Source of the DNA: Ophiodon elongatus
Lineage: Eukaryota; Chordata; Actinopteri; Perciformes; Hexagrammidae
NCBI GenBank assembly: GCA_016806645.1
Contig: JACSYO010000150.1
Span: forward strand, 1 to 64,000
Direction: 5' to 3'
Length of the DNA: 64,000 nt
The first letter of the stretch is position 1. Every line of letters begins with the position of its first letter. The notes under the pieces are model-generated. The model had not been told where the DNA came from, searched no databases, and saw only the letters and a list, made by a program, of their open reading frames with translations. This document shows positions 34,551 through 48,150 of this stretch, piece after piece. Made by a program: the position numbers and the translations under genes.

Positions 34551-37484
34551 ATGAAGTTCCTTGTTTTTTGCCTGTTTGCAGTCTGGTGCGGTTCTCTGGC
34601 CAGCACGTCGACACATTGGAATGATAGAAGATTGCCAAGAAGACTAGAAGAAGTCCGGAGACAGTTGATCCTTGTGAGAGAAAGCCTGCAGGTGGGTGTG
34701 CATCTACATTTACATGGTACTTCTTCTTTTGGGCCCTTGTGTGATCGCAGTTCTCCATATTAAGTACAACGTTCTCGGTTTGTTTCTCACAGCACGATGA
34801 GAAGATGCTGTATACGCCACTGCTGAGTTTTGAGGTAAGCAAAGTCTAACTTGTGTTCAAAATAGTGTTGACAGCGTGGTCATTGACACTCTTAATATTT
34901 GTGGTTGCTTAGTCATTGTTGATATTCTCCCACCTACTGCAGTTGCTAACTGTCATGTGCCCGCCAGTGTAGGAGGAGATCAAATAGTGTGTGAAATGAC
35001 AAAATGTGTTGGGTGTTAAGCAAATAAGCCGTACTAAAATTAATTTCATTCATTTAAAAATATATTCAGATTGTTTTGCTTATTAGTATTTTACATATTA
35101 CGCGAGTTGATCTTTAAAAAAATACATTTAAAATAAAAATGAATTTCAGTCGAACCAAGGCTTTACATACTGTGCAGTTACAGATAATTAAGACGTAAAA
35201 GCAAAAAAATTATAATCTGTCATCGTTTGAAAAGTAAATTGAAATATGAGCATTTATTTTTAAATTGAGTTATTTTTTGTATTTGATAGAGAAACCATGT
35301 AATCCACCAAAATAATTTTTACATTGGAAATTATTATTAGTGTTATTTATTAGGTATGTGGTTCAATTTCTATTTTATTTTAAAAGTGTTATAGAGAACG
35401 AACTAATATCCACAAACATTCCACTATTTATATTGTAATTAAATAATTATTGGTACTACTGGAGGAACTGCAGATTCATTTAAAATATTATAAATCACAA
35501 AAACACTTTTCTAATTACAACAATTATATTTAGCTTAATTGCCTGACAGGACATGCATTCTTCTACATTTTGTAATGTTAAGCAATGCTCTTGTGGCCAA
35601 AACAATCCCACATAAAAAAAATAGATCAGATTTTGTGTACTTGCGTTAAAATAAATTGCTCATTAAGATCAACTGCATTACTTGTAAACTCAGATCAGAC
35701 CTCTTTCTTGTCAGGCTCCTGAGTGACTCAAGTCGAGAGCTTGCACCGTGTATTTTCTCACAGCTTCCACTGCACGCTGAAGTGAAATGTGATGAGTAAT
35801 CAAGCAAACAAAACCATGACACTTCCTCACCAACTCGAAACGTTCTCTGGCTTGCTAGAAAAAAAAAAAAAATAATAATTTGACTCAACCTATTGTTTAA
35901 CAACTGGCAAATTACCCACTATTTTTGCACAACAAAAGCTTATTAATCAGAAGAAAATAAAATCACTACACAACAAAGTGTGTGGTCTGATTGCACCAGA
36001 TGTTGTGACTGTAAAATGCTGAATCCCCATCATAGAGAATTTAAAAATAAACAACAGTTAGGAAGTTTCTCTTCAGACACCGTAATGTAAAACTAGGATT
36101 ATAAGCCGGTCGAGCTCAGGAGCGTCACAGAGGAGCATCGAAGCATCGAAGCAGAAACAATCACTTGGAAAAAATGTGTCACATCGACACTTTCATTAAG
36201 ATTTCTGGAGGGAAACAATTCTCACAAGAAAAACAGCCAAAGCCCTTTTGGGAACAGAAACTTGTCTTTAAAATAGTGGAAACTTCATGTACAAAAGGTT
36301 TCAGTTGAAGTAAAAGTGTTCTGCATGCATCTGATTGGAAAGTCAACTGCAACGATGAAGTCATGACATGAAACCAGAAACAACAGCTTTCTTGGAAATG
36401 TTTTGATACCAGTGATGGGAGGATTTTTTTTCCCTCCCTCAAATGAATACATGTAGAATTGTACAGCGCTACATTTTTTCTCTCTAAAACTAACAAATGT
36501 AATATATTGTCGGTGAACTAACTAGATGTAGAACAACATGTAGAAATACAATTCTTAAATGTTTACCCTCTTTTCTTTAGTGGTTAATCTGTCAGTGTCC
36601 TTAATACAACTTTCTGAAACCAATTCAAACAGCAACAATTTTGCCATTGATTTAAATCAATTAACAGTAACATTGGATTCAATTAAAAACTGACAAGAAC
36701 TGACAATGTCATGTTCCATGATCACCTTTTATGGCACAACTGCTTTATGTTTTTTTTAGCAGGCCGGATTGCTCAAAGAGCATCGATATATGTCGGTGTG
36801 GTATGGACGTTGTACTCACAAACATTGTTTTCCTTTCCATGAAACAGGACTGCTGCTGTCTGTCAGCCCTGCAATGCTTCCGGGAGAATCTGCATGTGCA
36901 ATTCAACGTCACGGAAAGAAATCAAGGCAAACTTTACAGGAGCCTCAAGAGTCCGATCACCGTAAGTGAACGGGTGGGCGTGGGAAGGACGTAATAAACA
37001 ATAAACACATGCGTCGGAAAGCGTTAACTGTCAAGTTACAGCAGAAAGAAAAACTAACAACTTGCTTTGATCCATTTCAGGAGAGAGGTCTTTGCATTTC
37101 TACTAATTCAGGAGATGTTCAGGTAAGAGAATATTTTCTTCTGTTATTTCCATATTTACTGGATATTTCAGTTACATGAAAACTGAATATGTCCATAAGT
37201 TAACTTCTCTTGCGTTTGCCCGTTTCCCTTCAGGCAACCTGCCAAGCCTGCGACTCACATCCGAAGGAAAATGCGATGGAATTCTTCAACAGACTAGTGT
37301 CTTTTGTTCAAAAGGTGAGCCTTTTTATTATTTATTTTTATCCGACACATTTAGTTTTAGCATAAGGAAGCTGAAAATCTGTAGCACTACATGTCTTTAA
37401 TGTTGTAAAGATGTGAATATATGAAACAAAGAGTAATGTGAATGTATTTTATCCCCCTTTTAGGGCATAAGCAGACTGAACTGA
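34551..37484 (+). CDS. il21: Interleukin-21, six exons
   Basis: Exons 34551-34691, 34793-34834, 36848-36961, 37081-37122, 37234-37314 and 37464-37484, all phase 0 with GT-AG borders, encode 146 residues (human about 155-162). The start MKFLVFCLFAVWCGSLA is a signal peptide. The cysteine pattern matches IL-21: C64 and C71 correspond to human CEWSAFSC (CxxxxxxC), and TCQAC (C116, C119) to TCPSC, followed by FFNRLVSFVQK aligning with helix D. An NVT glycosylation site lies in exon 3; cysteines 63-65 form an unusual CCC. IL-21 is a secreted four-helix common-gamma-chain cytokine from activated T cells acting on B, T and NK cells. The last exon codes for six residues plus stop. Confidence 0.93.
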
Positions 37485-37574
37485 GAAGAGGTGGAGATCT
37501 TCATGTGACCAAGGACCGATTGTAGAGAAGACACTACGCTGAAAAGATGCTTCTAAATATATAGCCTTCTAAAT

Positions 37575-37841
37575 ATTTAACTTATTTAATATTTATTTAG
37601 ATTGTGGTGTTGAACCAACTAAAGATTGTATTCTCAAAAAAAGCTGCTTTGCCGCCCCCTAGTGGACTTGGCAGTTTTGATTTGTTTCCTCCCCTCATTT
37701 TCACTGAAAGTGAAAGTTAATTTATATGTTGTAGTTCTCAAAGAATATAAAGTATATAATTACATTTCTACTATGTATGACTTGCCTTAGTACAGGATTT
37801 TTTCATTAAAATAATTGTACCATTTGAAAATATTAAATAAA
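37575..37841 (+). promoter_or_regulatory. il21 3' UTR: AU-rich element and poly(A) signal
   Basis: Four or five ATTTA motifs, two overlapping, are packed into 37575-37599, and AATAAA follows at 37836-37841. Such elements destabilise cytokine mRNAs. Confidence 0.75.
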
Positions 37842-40800
37842 TGACATCACAGAGGTTCTTTTGGTCGCCTGGTTTATTTATAGCACGTCATCACTTAAAG
37901 TTCTCATCAACTGCACACGTTTGTTAAACTCTGTGAAACGCAGTGGGGAAAGGGGAAATGTCTTGGAGTCATTAGTGAGGATAAGAAATCGTGGTGTTAA
38001 ATTAAATGAGAAGATGCACTGTTCTCCATTTTCAGCAGTAGGTGGCAGCCAATTTACATTTATGCTCAAGTTTCTAACGTTTGTGTATGTTACACATTTA
38101 AAGCCACTTATGGGGTTTGCCAGCAAGATATGTGTCAGACTAAAGGAAATACTCGGGAGTGGTGTATACGTTGTCACACTATTTCAGATGCTTTTAATTG
38201 TTTTAGTTCATATTGTGATGTTGTCACTAAAGTATCATAGAATAGTACCATTGCTGATTTTACTGTCGTGGGGGAAAAACAAAAAAGGCAGCATGGAAAC
38301 TGTGTCACATAATAATTAACAGCATGGTTCCTTTTCAGGATTTACTCGATTTCCTATTAGAATGTATTCATTACATTGTCTTTAACTCTTCCAATGACCG
38401 AGCTTCCCTTTTTACGTGTTCGGTATGTTAAAAGTGGCGCCGGCTGATATGGTGCCGGTTCTTTCAAAGTGAAATGGGAAATCTTACAAAATGGTACAAA
38501 TTAAGTGATAAAAGGAACAGTCGTACCTGATTTTTTCAATTGCTTTGTGTAAAAAATGAATCGCATCAATACTACGGAGCCCTTGAAGGGACATGGAGGA
38601 GAAAGACTTTTTTTTTTGTAAATTCGGGAGTTCACGCAGAAGTTTTTGCGAGATCTTTCAAAAGAGGTCAGCTCAAAAAATTAATGAATAACTAGAAGGT
38701 TAATGTACTTCTGGGTCAGTTCGGCACCATGGAAACCAACCACAACAATGGAGCGCACGCACCCGTGAGAGATGTTACACAATCTCAAAATGAAATTGGT
38801 CCATAAAATTAACGAGATTAAAACATCAGCGGCACGGTTTTCAACGCACTTAAGTGAGAGATATCTGAAGCTCCGCCCCTTCTTCTGCAGCGTCAGAGAG
38901 GGACCTCACCTTCAGTTGGTGACCATGTAGGGACTTTAATTCAACCCCGGAGAGTATGCAGGCGTTTTTTCCGTGCACACCTTCTATTTTGGTTTATGTA
39001 GGCTTTGTGCAGCAGTGCAACGTGCTGGGTGAAGGGGAACTGTATGCATGCATATATAAGAAGGGGGATTAATAAGTAGCTTACTCTCAGAGCTCTGAAA
39101 CAGCGTGAAAATGACCATTCAGCTAACTGACAGCTTCACCTCGTGTCGCGGCGGTTCGTATCTCAGTTCGTACACACGATCGCATTGTTTGGTAATTAAT
39201 GTTTCACGACAGCGTTTGCGCCGCAAAAGACAGTTGGAAAAGAGGCTATAACGAACAGGATGCTCCGGCAAGATTCCAATCCGGCTTTTGGACTCTGCGG
39301 ATTCAAGAAGAATATGTTCCTTTGTAGTTATTGTTGTTATATGTACTGTATTCACATTGGGTCTTAGTGCATATTTAATGAATAAAACAACATTGATGAA
39401 ATCAAGCTTGTGTCGCCAAATCAGTATAACATTTCTCCGCCTATATTGCCATTCACCATCGTCTTAAGTCATTAGAAGCAAGTATGTGCATAATTGCTGC
39501 AGACATGGAGAAATTCTGTGGCGAGAACGTGACCACAAAAACACATTTGAGCACGCCAAAGCAACCCAAATACCTCTGACGACTCTCACAATGACAGATG
39601 CAAACATGCAAGCAGGTGTACTCACAACAAACACCCCTACTGTGGACTTCCCAGATGACAAAGGGGATTTCAGCAGCACAGACAAACTCAAACTTTACCC
39701 AGATGTATTTCACACCTGTGAGAAAAGTTTTCTTGCTCCACACACTAGATAGACCCAATTTGTTTTTATTTATTAACCTTTGCATTACAACAGAGGACCT
39801 GTGCACCTGTTTTTTTCATTGAAATGCAAGGTTAAATGAATACATCACCCGGAAACTGACCATTTGTATATCAATTACCCATCACACGTAACCTTGAATT
39901 CTTGAAGAAAACTTTTGATTTTCTTGCATGCCTCCACGGCAAAGGGAGAATCAAAAAACAGAGAAAAGTCTTGATGGCTTAAACAGCAGAAAATGTACAT
40001 CAAAACCTCAGTTTAGAACAAGTTTGAGATGATGCAGTCTGAAGAACGTTACATGTCAAAGTGGAGTCTCGATAGCTTTATTGCATACAAATAAGACTGT
40101 GTGCGCATGGACACGGAGTCTGCGTTGGAGTTGGAGTGTAAATAGTAAAAGGACCCAGCACAGAGCCCTGTGGTACCCCACGTTTATCCTGAGGTTGACC
40201 ATAAGAACACATTTAAGGTTAAAGGTTGGTATTCAACCAACCTTGGATTCTTTGGGGTTTTTAAACAAATTGCTATGCACAGCACTTATAGGAACAATGC
40301 ATTAAAACATACACTGAAGCTTGACGCTGACTCTTGAGCACTTTAATAGAGACAAAAACGTCCGTCAGCATGGATTGAAATTGACAAACATTGATGTATT
40401 CTAAGTTGGTTCGATCTATCCATCTAAAGGCTTCATGTCTTTATTGATCTGATGAAGAAATGCTAGTTAATACACACATATCTCCTTTACATTCTGTCTT
40501 CAATCTTTAATATAATAGGCTACTTTCTTTTTCTCATCTTCACATGTATAATTGCTCTCTATATGATATATACATCTCGCTGATGCTAAATCCGCTCCGA
40601 TTAAAGGCTTTACACTAAAACAAATCAGATTTGTCAGCTGATAGATCAAATGATTAAGATGTGATCTTACGGTCTTCATCACTAATGGGACTGTTGCCTT
40701 TTTACCTCTTAAAAATGTATTGAAACGATCTGACGCAAATCAGAGCTGAAATTTTTTGAAGATTTTGTTCAGCAAAATTCTCACAGAATTGTGCAAGTCT

Positions 40801-40861
40801 GTGTGGAATTGCCTTCTTTACAGCTGAAACCACATGCAAGCAAACCAAGCAGCTCTGTTGT

Positions 40862-40975
40862 ACAGCTGGGTACCAGCCACACAGCTGTGTACCAGCCACA
40901 CAGCTGTGTACCAGCCACACAGCTGTGTACCAGCCACACAGCTGTGTACCAGCCACACAGCTGTGTACCTGCTAA
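40862..40975. repeat. 19 bp minisatellite, six units
   Basis: Six head-to-tail 19-mers of type ACAGCTGTGTACCAGCCAC; units 2-5 are identical, unit 1 carries one substitution and unit 6 several. Each has the palindrome ACAGCTGT with an E-box CAGCTG. Confidence 0.95.
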
Positions 40976-41012
40976 ACATCTTCATGAAGAGACCTTCAGA
41001 GTCTCTTCTTTT

Positions 41013-41127
<115 letters not shown>

Positions 41128-41734
41128 TGGGGCTCGGGTTTTCCACTGTGTTCACAACAAAATGAGTAATGGGTGTACACTGAATCTAAAAAATACAGCT
41201 CTGCAAAAACAAGATATAACAAGATAGCCATGTGCCTCAGTCGTGGTGACTGCTGGTTGCTCCTGCCTGCCTCATCCTGTTAAGACATTGATTTTGCTCT
41301 AGTAACCGAAATGATGGCAACATTTTTTGTTTTATTTGTTTGTTGTTTTGAACGATACAGCCGCCATCATACAGTATCTAACAACCTCACATAAAAAAAA
41401 ATCTGTTCCTAAAGTGATTTCACAACATAAGTGAAATCAATTGGGACGGGGGGTGGGGGGGTCCAATTAAAAGAGACTTTCTTAAGTTCAGCTGAGGCTT
41501 CAAGTGAAGTGGGGATCTTCCACCTCTTTGTGTCTCAGCACACTGCTTCATTCTCTACCTGCAGTGGAGGGACATTAACACAATTAACCTTGTGAGATAC
41601 CCACTTGATGTGAAGAATTCAGACGTCTCATATTAACTTCAGATCAATAAAGCATTTTACTTAGAAAAAGGTCTGGGAATGGCGTCCCCCCATCACTTGC
41701 ATTAACATTGCTTGAGGAAGAGGTTGTGTAATGG

Positions 41735-41870
41735 CCAACATCAGAATCAGCTTTATGTGTACACATAACTTCAAGTTGACTCACAATGTACACAGAAATA
41801 AATATACAGCTAAAACAACAAAGCTGAACAAGGTAAACAAACATTTGACCAGATACACATATGTATAGAA
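41735..41870 (-). repeat. LINE 3'-tail fragment
   Basis: ATCAGAATCAGCTTTATGTG and TGTACACAGAAATAAATATA are, in reverse, typical of a teleost non-LTR retroelement 3' end. Recognition only. Confidence 0.5.
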
Positions 41871-42433
41871 AGTATGGATGTACAATTTCACGTGGTCGCA
41901 TGATGACCATTATGGAGTGGAGACAATAGTCTGTCTATGTCATCTTCGCATCCAACGTCAACTTTCTTTTGCTTGCAGGACCGCAATTGTGCAGGTGGAG
42001 CAGAAATGCTCCTCCTTGAGGTCAGTTTTCTGCTCAATCTGTGGCCTGGATTTTATCTGCGAGGGGGTTTGAGGCCAACTATAGGCCATACGTGTGCGCA
42101 GGGACGGTCAACTTAACGAAACAACTATTTAACCATGTTCCAAAAAATCTGATTATTTTAAAAAGCAAGATGATGAGAGGAAGGAGGAGGTTGGGTGGGA
42201 GACACAATGACAGGTTCAGACTCAAGACGCCACTGATGTCGTTGATTAAAGGAGCTGTATTTAACATTCTGAACATTAATATAGCAGCAAACTATTTCTT
42301 GGTTAAGATACAGTGGAGCAGAGAAGGAAGTCTGGAAGTCAGTTTATAGTATATAGACAGTTGAGTGGTTTAATTTACTGTGAAACATTGCATTGTATTT
42401 CATGTACTCATTACCAATTAATGTAGTGAAGTA

Positions 42434-42453
42434 AAAAAAAAGAAAAAAAAAAG

Positions 42454-42532
<79 letters not shown>

Positions 42533-42545
42533 TATATATATATAC
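42434..42545. repeat. Compound (A)n, (TA)n, (TAA)n, (TA)n repeat
   Basis: A-rich run with scattered G, then TA, about ten TAA units, then TA again. Confidence 0.95.
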
Positions 42546-42574
42546 ATACACACACATATACATACATAATGTTC

Positions 42575-42765
42575 TCTCCCTCAGCACCTCAGACATTCTC
42601 CGTCACTCTCCACTTTCAAAATGCACTTAAAACTCATCTATTTAAATCTGTGATGCTAGTTTATGTATGTTTTTGTTCTGTTTCTTACTGTTATGTCATC
42701 TCTCTTGTTGTATTGTAATTGCTTTTATTGTTTCTGTTTTTACCATGTAAAGTGCCTTTATATAT
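42575..42765 (+). repeat. LINE 3'-end-like fragment
   Basis: CTCCACTTTCAAAATGCACT then AAAACTCATCTATTTAAATC and a downstream GTAAAGTGCCTTTATA match the layout of a common teleost LINE reverse-transcriptase C-terminus and 3' UTR. Reading frame is not preserved. Confidence 0.45.
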
Positions 42766-44035
42766 ATATATAAATATATATAACTAGCGCTAACACTAAA
42801 CTCATTACCCAATAAATCAGAATAGGTCACACCCTAATCTCACTTAAACTCTATTCTAGTAATCTCAAACCATGTGCGACTGAGTGCCCAGTCTCTGACC
42901 AAACTGCTGCTGAAGTGAGATGGAAACATTTAAAACAAAAAAATGTACATGGAAAATGCCCAATGAAGACCTTTGTTCCAAAAAAATCCCTTTGACTAAA
43001 ACAAAGAGCAATGCCCCCTCTCCTTTATGTGACACAAGCGTGTGGGTACTATGCAGTAAACATAAAAAAAAAAAAAAGATTTGGGACAGATTTTTGATAA
43101 TCCAGAAGTTAGTTCTGACTCAACAGCAACACGTCAAAGGAGAAAAGCCTCCGCCTGAGTGTTGGACTCTGCTGTTGTGGCCTGTGGTAACGAAACCTCC
43201 ACATGGCTCCCCTGACATCACTACTATCACGGAAACCAACGATTTTATTTCCTTTTTCATTCGTTGGTTACACAAAGAGCATTTTCTGGTCATTGTGTAA
43301 TTCAAACGGCATCTCCTCCCACACAAAGCGTCACAGGAAGTGAAACAACTAAATCCCTTTCGTGAGGCATAGTATTTGACCCACTACGTCTCTCAGCAGA
43401 GGATGAGAGAATGAACCACAATTAACATACTGCCAACCCGTGAAATGCAGATTTTAGTGGCCTCAGCGCAAGAGATTTTTTAGGCCTCACATATCACATG
43501 CACCACTTTTTTTTTTTTTTTATACATACCACAAACATAAAAAAAGAGCGAATGTTCCAGTTTCTGTGTTCACTGTATTTCTTTAGTCTACTATCTTTGA
43601 AAGATAAAGAAAATACTATTTCAATACATCAAATTGTGGCCTTGCACACACGACAACAAGTAAGAAACCTCTGTCATTTTAGATTCTAATCTCAATTCTA
43701 AAGCTCATTTTAAATAGTCGACCAAAAACTGCATTGAATTGTTTATAGCGATCTCCAAGTGAGGAAACAGAATATTCGCCCGTTTGCATAGGTCAGTTAA
43801 AATTCATAAACACTTTTTTGAAGCCCTTGAAGCGTTTGTCATGCACGAGAGCCAATACAAACAGATGTAAAAGGTCAAAGTTCACAACATCAACTCATGC
43901 ACTGAGTAACATTACACCTTAAAAAGTGGACTGAGAGAAATTATGTTTATTTGCATATATAGAGCGAGGAAGTGAATGGAAGCATGTCAACGCCAGGTCT
44001 GAACGCTGCTGCCATGGTTTTAGGAACAACAACAT

Positions 44036-44285
44036 AGTTTTATGATCCCCACGAAGCCCAATATCCAACACAGCTGCTCTTTTAATTGGTTCCTAAAACC
44101 TTTGGGGATGCTGCTTTTAAACATAAGGCCCCAAAAATATGAATCACTTCCCTTTAAATATGACCAACTCTCTGACTGTTTTAATCTTTTATGATTCATT
44201 TCTTTTTGCTGCTGAATTGTAAAGCACTTTTGAGCTGCATTCTGTGCATGAAAGCTAAAATATAAATTAAGAGTATTCATTCATA
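44036..44285 (+). repeat. LINE 3'-end-like fragment
   Basis: TTGTAAAGCACTTTTGAGCT then GCATTCTGTGCATGAAAGCT is a phrase typical of teleost LINE 3' UTRs. Boundaries are approximate. Confidence 0.45.
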
Positions 44286-46016
44286 TATGATCTGTTAATC
44301 TAGAGCTTTCACTAAAAGAAAGAAAACTAATGGAAAAGCTTCTGGAGGAAGTTCCCAACGTGGACAGCATGACTTACATGCCCTGGTCTGTAGGTGTTGT
44401 GAGCTGGTGGTAAAGATGACGCAGTTCTCCTTTTGGGGCCCTTGAACTTGATCACACACATGGTGCTTGTCACAAAAAGGGATTTGTGTTTTATCGCAGC
44501 CATTATCTCTGCATTCATACCCGACTATCGAAATAAGACGTCACAAAAGAATGAATATCATGTAGGAGACACGCAACATTTGCATATTGCAACAGTTAGA
44601 AAAAAAACTTAAGTCAGATAAAGTAGAATGAACACAAATAAAGTAATATCAGTGATAGTTATGACATCTAAATGCTGAATAGAGGTACTGAACGGAGAAC
44701 GTTAAATATCACAGCGTGTGAACAAACCGGCTGCATCTTCAACTTTCTTAAGATTGTGGTTCTGAACATCAAACAAACCCGCAACACACAATCTCACTGA
44801 ACATAAAAACAGGATATCTGCACGGGGTCAAACTGGAGTTGATTATTTTTTTCTTTCAAATGTTGCATCCGCAGCAAAGCTTAACAAGTGAATTTGAGTT
44901 TGCTTTGTGAGGATCTTTGTTTTACCAAAAATAGACAAGAATCAAACGCACGTTGGACGTCGAGCACTTTGAGAATTTGACCCGTCACTAAGTTCTACAC
45001 TTGCATGTCAGTATCAAGACGTGGGCAAGGACTTCGCAGTTAGACATGGAAACAGCAGGGATGCCCCCGCGTAGCGACAAATTCCATGGATAGAAATTTC
45101 CCCGCCTTTTCACTTGGGTCAAAATCCTGTCACATTCACTAGCATCGGTGACTCCTGAGAAAACCTCAAAACTGAAACCTAAGCACCGAGCGGAAGAGAA
45201 CAACTGACGGCGATGCCCAATGCGACACGGTGAAATAAGCAGTGGTTGGCTCCCCTGTTAACTGGGATTGTTGTGGGGAATCCCCACGTGGTCGTAGGTG
45301 TTAGAGAAACCCTTCATTCATTTCTGCTGGGCGTGTGACGCAACTCATGAAAAAGTCAGTCTAATTTTACTTGCTGCTCCATCAATGCACATCAAATCAA
45401 ATGACCAGATACATACTGGGATGCAAAACTAAAACAATTATAAGAATTCCTGGAACATGTATTGCTGACTTATGCTATTCTAAACCTATATGCAATACAT
45501 GCTTTTTTTTGTTTTTTGCATTTTAGTATGAGAGAATTCAGACAAAGTCTTCAAAGCTAATGTCATTTGGAGTATAGTTCCTTTACTTGCAGTACCCTGA
45601 TCATTTTGTAATGCATGGTGCAACGTATAAGTACTTTTGAAATGTCAACAATGTCAAACGTAGTTAGAAATCAGCTGCTTCTCTGCTCACCCAGAAGCAC
45701 CAAAGACATGCATTTCACAGATAAAGTGTGCGGTTTTTTGCACGCTGCTCCTCACGTTGAACAAAAAGCAGCACAATTCTCTGAAGAAAGGAAACCAAAC
45801 CTCTTACTCTTAGCAACAACATATTTCACTACAAATGTCATTCACACAAATGGAAAATGCACAAAACCCATTTGTTTTTTTTTAATTTGTGATGGGAAAT
45901 AAAAAAATGTAAAAAAAAAACTTCTGTTCAAAGTTGTCAGCAATCACCATCAGAAGGGGCAATCTGTGCCCACCTGATTCTTTTTTGACTTTGGGGTTTC
46001 ACCATGCAGTTGATGA

Positions 46017-46123
46017 GGGAAAAATGTGACATGATTAATAGGAAAGAAGAAAAGAAAATATGACAACCTACAAGAACATACCTTTCCCCAGCCTACTCAA
46101 TTTCGCGCCTGTCCCTATAAAAT
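46017..46123 (+). promoter_or_regulatory. Promoter of the first IL-2-like gene: NFAT-like site and TATA box
   Basis: TATAAAAT at 46116-46123 lies about 90 bp upstream of the ATG. GGGAAAAATGTGACATG from 46018 combines a GGAAAAA NFAT core with a TGACATG sequence weakly resembling AP-1, reminiscent of the distal NFAT site of mammalian IL2; more GGAAA cores follow near 46041. Binding is inferred. Confidence 0.5.
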
Positions 46124-46209
46124 AGCTCGCTGCACCAGAGGAAACCACAAGCCACTGATGAACAGACCTATTGTACATCTTCGCAGGATACTAAAATCAA
46201 GCTATCAAT

Positions 46210-46374
46210 ATGGAGCAGTGTCTCAGAATAACCCTCTGGGTGTTTGTTCTCATCGGCTGTCTTCAAGCGAAGCCTACATTCTCAGGACAGGGCGACATGG
46301 GCTACGACTTTCTCCGACAATATGTCAAATGTGTAAGTTATTTGATGATAACTTTTTTTTTTTATATATATATT

Positions 46375-46413
<39 letters not shown>

Positions 46414-46466
46414 ATATTTATATATTTATATATATATATATTTATATATATATTTATATATATATA

Positions 46467-46513
<47 letters not shown>

Positions 46514-46538
46514 TTATATATATATTTATATATATATA

Positions 46539-46609
<71 letters not shown>

Positions 46610-47480
46610 TTTTTATATATATATATTTTCTTTTTTTTTGAATACTGACCAGGATCAGGTGTTCCAATTCAGGAAATGCCTCAGGTGAAAGTGAATGGTA
46701 ACACTGTCTTTTTCTCCAATTTGTTGCAGGGAAATGTGACATTCACCTATCCAGAAAAGATGCAGGTAAGAGATCACTGCAGATCGGGTTCAAGTGCTCA
46801 TGCAGCATGTTGATGTTTACATCGCCACACTTTTGGTTTTCTTTTGAGAGACGGGCCTCACGTGTTAGCAACCCTACCGTCAACCGCTAAGAGGCAGAGA
46901 TTGTGTTTTCTTAAAATTTACAGACACAGAAAAACTTCCTACTAACTGAAACTAACTCTGGTAAATGACAAGAGGCTGCTGTGTCAGACAGTAAATCCGA
47001 CCTTAAAACCAACATCTGAAATCAGCTTTTAACATTGAAGGGGAACGACAGTTGAATCCAATTCAACTTTTTATTTACTGGACTAAGTGTGATCAAAACG
47101 ACCGCTTTTGTTTTTGTCAGTTCAAGTGCGGAAATGAAATCCTGCAACACTTCGACGATGAACTGCTCCACGCCATTAAGAAATGTACAGATGACCAGAA
47201 CCGAATTAACGATACTCTGTTGAGCTTGAGGTCAGAATTTCCACTTGTAAGTATTGCCTTTAAATTATTTGTATTGAAGCTCTTCATTCAAAGTGCATGA
47301 TCCAAAAATAAACCCGCCTCTTCTCCTCAGACACGGACGAACTCGCCAGAGTGCACGTTGAAAACCAAGAAATCCAATTTTCTGGTCTTTGTGGATGAAC
47401 TTCAAAGTTTCGTTGAACATCTTCACAATCTCTCTCCGAGTGACTCGACTGATGTTTCCTCTACTACTATCATTAATTAA
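46210..47480 (+). CDS. IL-2-family cytokine, tandem copy 1 (IL-2-like), four exons
   Basis: Exons 46210-46332, 46730-46765, 47121-47246 and 47331-47480, all phase 0, encode 144 residues. The N-terminus (ITLWVFVLIGCLQA) is a signal peptide. The mature chain has four cysteines (C41, C56, C75, C103), enough for two disulfides, and sequons NVT, NDT and NLS. The four-exon plan with a very small exon 2, the position between il21 and adad1, and the amphipathic last exon (FLVFVDELQSFVEHL) identify an IL-2/IL-15-type four-helix cytokine. Similarity to mammalian IL-2 is too low to prove direct orthology against copy 2, so no symbol is given; it may be what teleost studies call IL-2-like. Expected role: secreted T-cell growth factor signalling through IL-2R beta/common gamma. 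Intron 1 is mostly (TA)n. Confidence 0.85.
46362..46627. repeat. Long interrupted (TA)n/(TATTTA)n array in cytokine intron 1
   Basis: About 260 bp of TA dinucleotides with TTT interruptions and two T runs, starting 30 bp after the exon 1 donor. It fills most of the 397 bp intron. The 176- and 143-codon frames running through it are artefacts of intron read-through. Confidence 0.97.
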
Positions 47481-47557
47481 TATTATACACCGCACTAAAA
47501 TTCGACTAACCGTTGGGTAACGGTTTAGAAACACTGCAAAAAAAAAGTTCTCAAGTT

Positions 47558-47631
47558 ATTTATATATTTATTTATTATGCAACTGATGTACCACATTTAT
47601 GTACATGATATGTGAAAAATTTGCAAATAAA
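47558..47631 (+). promoter_or_regulatory. 3' UTR of IL-2-like copy 1: AU-rich element and poly(A) signal
   Basis: Three ATTTA motifs, two overlapping, lie at 47558-47574, and AATAAA at 47626-47631. The 3' UTR would be about 170 nt. Confidence 0.75.
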
Positions 47632-48017
47632 ATGTGAGCAACTATAACTGCGAGTCTTGAGTTTGTCTTCAGGTATTACTGCATTTGCGCATATAAAATG
47701 GTAACGCCTCTCTAAAAAAATTTGAATAATAATATTGGTGGTGATCGGTATCTTTCGTAGTGACAGGAGAGGAAAATATTGGAGCTAGGAGTTGGAAAAC
47801 ACATTTTTGTCACTTTCTCTATCAATGGGCAAACCAAAGATGTTCCTTTGGTTGTAGGTAAACCATTTAAAAAGAGCCGCCTCCGCTCTCCTCTTCTGTA
47901 ACTGGACCCAAGACTAAAATAAGGTGAGGTAAAACTGGGTGTCTAACTGGTATACAACTGGTCATTCTGTGGGCGACACTCCTTTTAAGCTGCCTGATAC
48001 ACAGGCATATACAACCA

Positions 48018-48150
48018 ACAAAGTCAAAGTCAGCTTTATTGTCAATTTCTCTTACATGTACCAAACATACAGAGGAATTGAAAAAACATTTCTCTCTTGT
48101 CCAACGGTGCAGCGCACAGATAATAAAGTGCATGCAGATAATAAATAGAT
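48018..48150 (-). repeat. LINE 3'-tail fragment
   Basis: AAAGTCAAAGTCAGCTTTAT then TGTCAATTTC is, in reverse, a common teleost LINE 3' end; a run of A follows near 48151. Confidence 0.5.

Noticed and set aside
37861..38319. 152-codon plus-strand frame just after il21
   Set aside because: No ATG in good context, no recognisable domain, ordinary AT-rich composition; it starts within or just after the il21 transcript end.
40862..40975. CRISPR-like repeat array
   Set aside because: Units are contiguous without unique spacers and the genome is vertebrate; it is a minisatellite.
46158..46688. 176- and 143-codon frames rich in Tyr/Ile
   Set aside because: They are cytokine exon 1 (or its shadow) read through the donor into the (TA)n intron.
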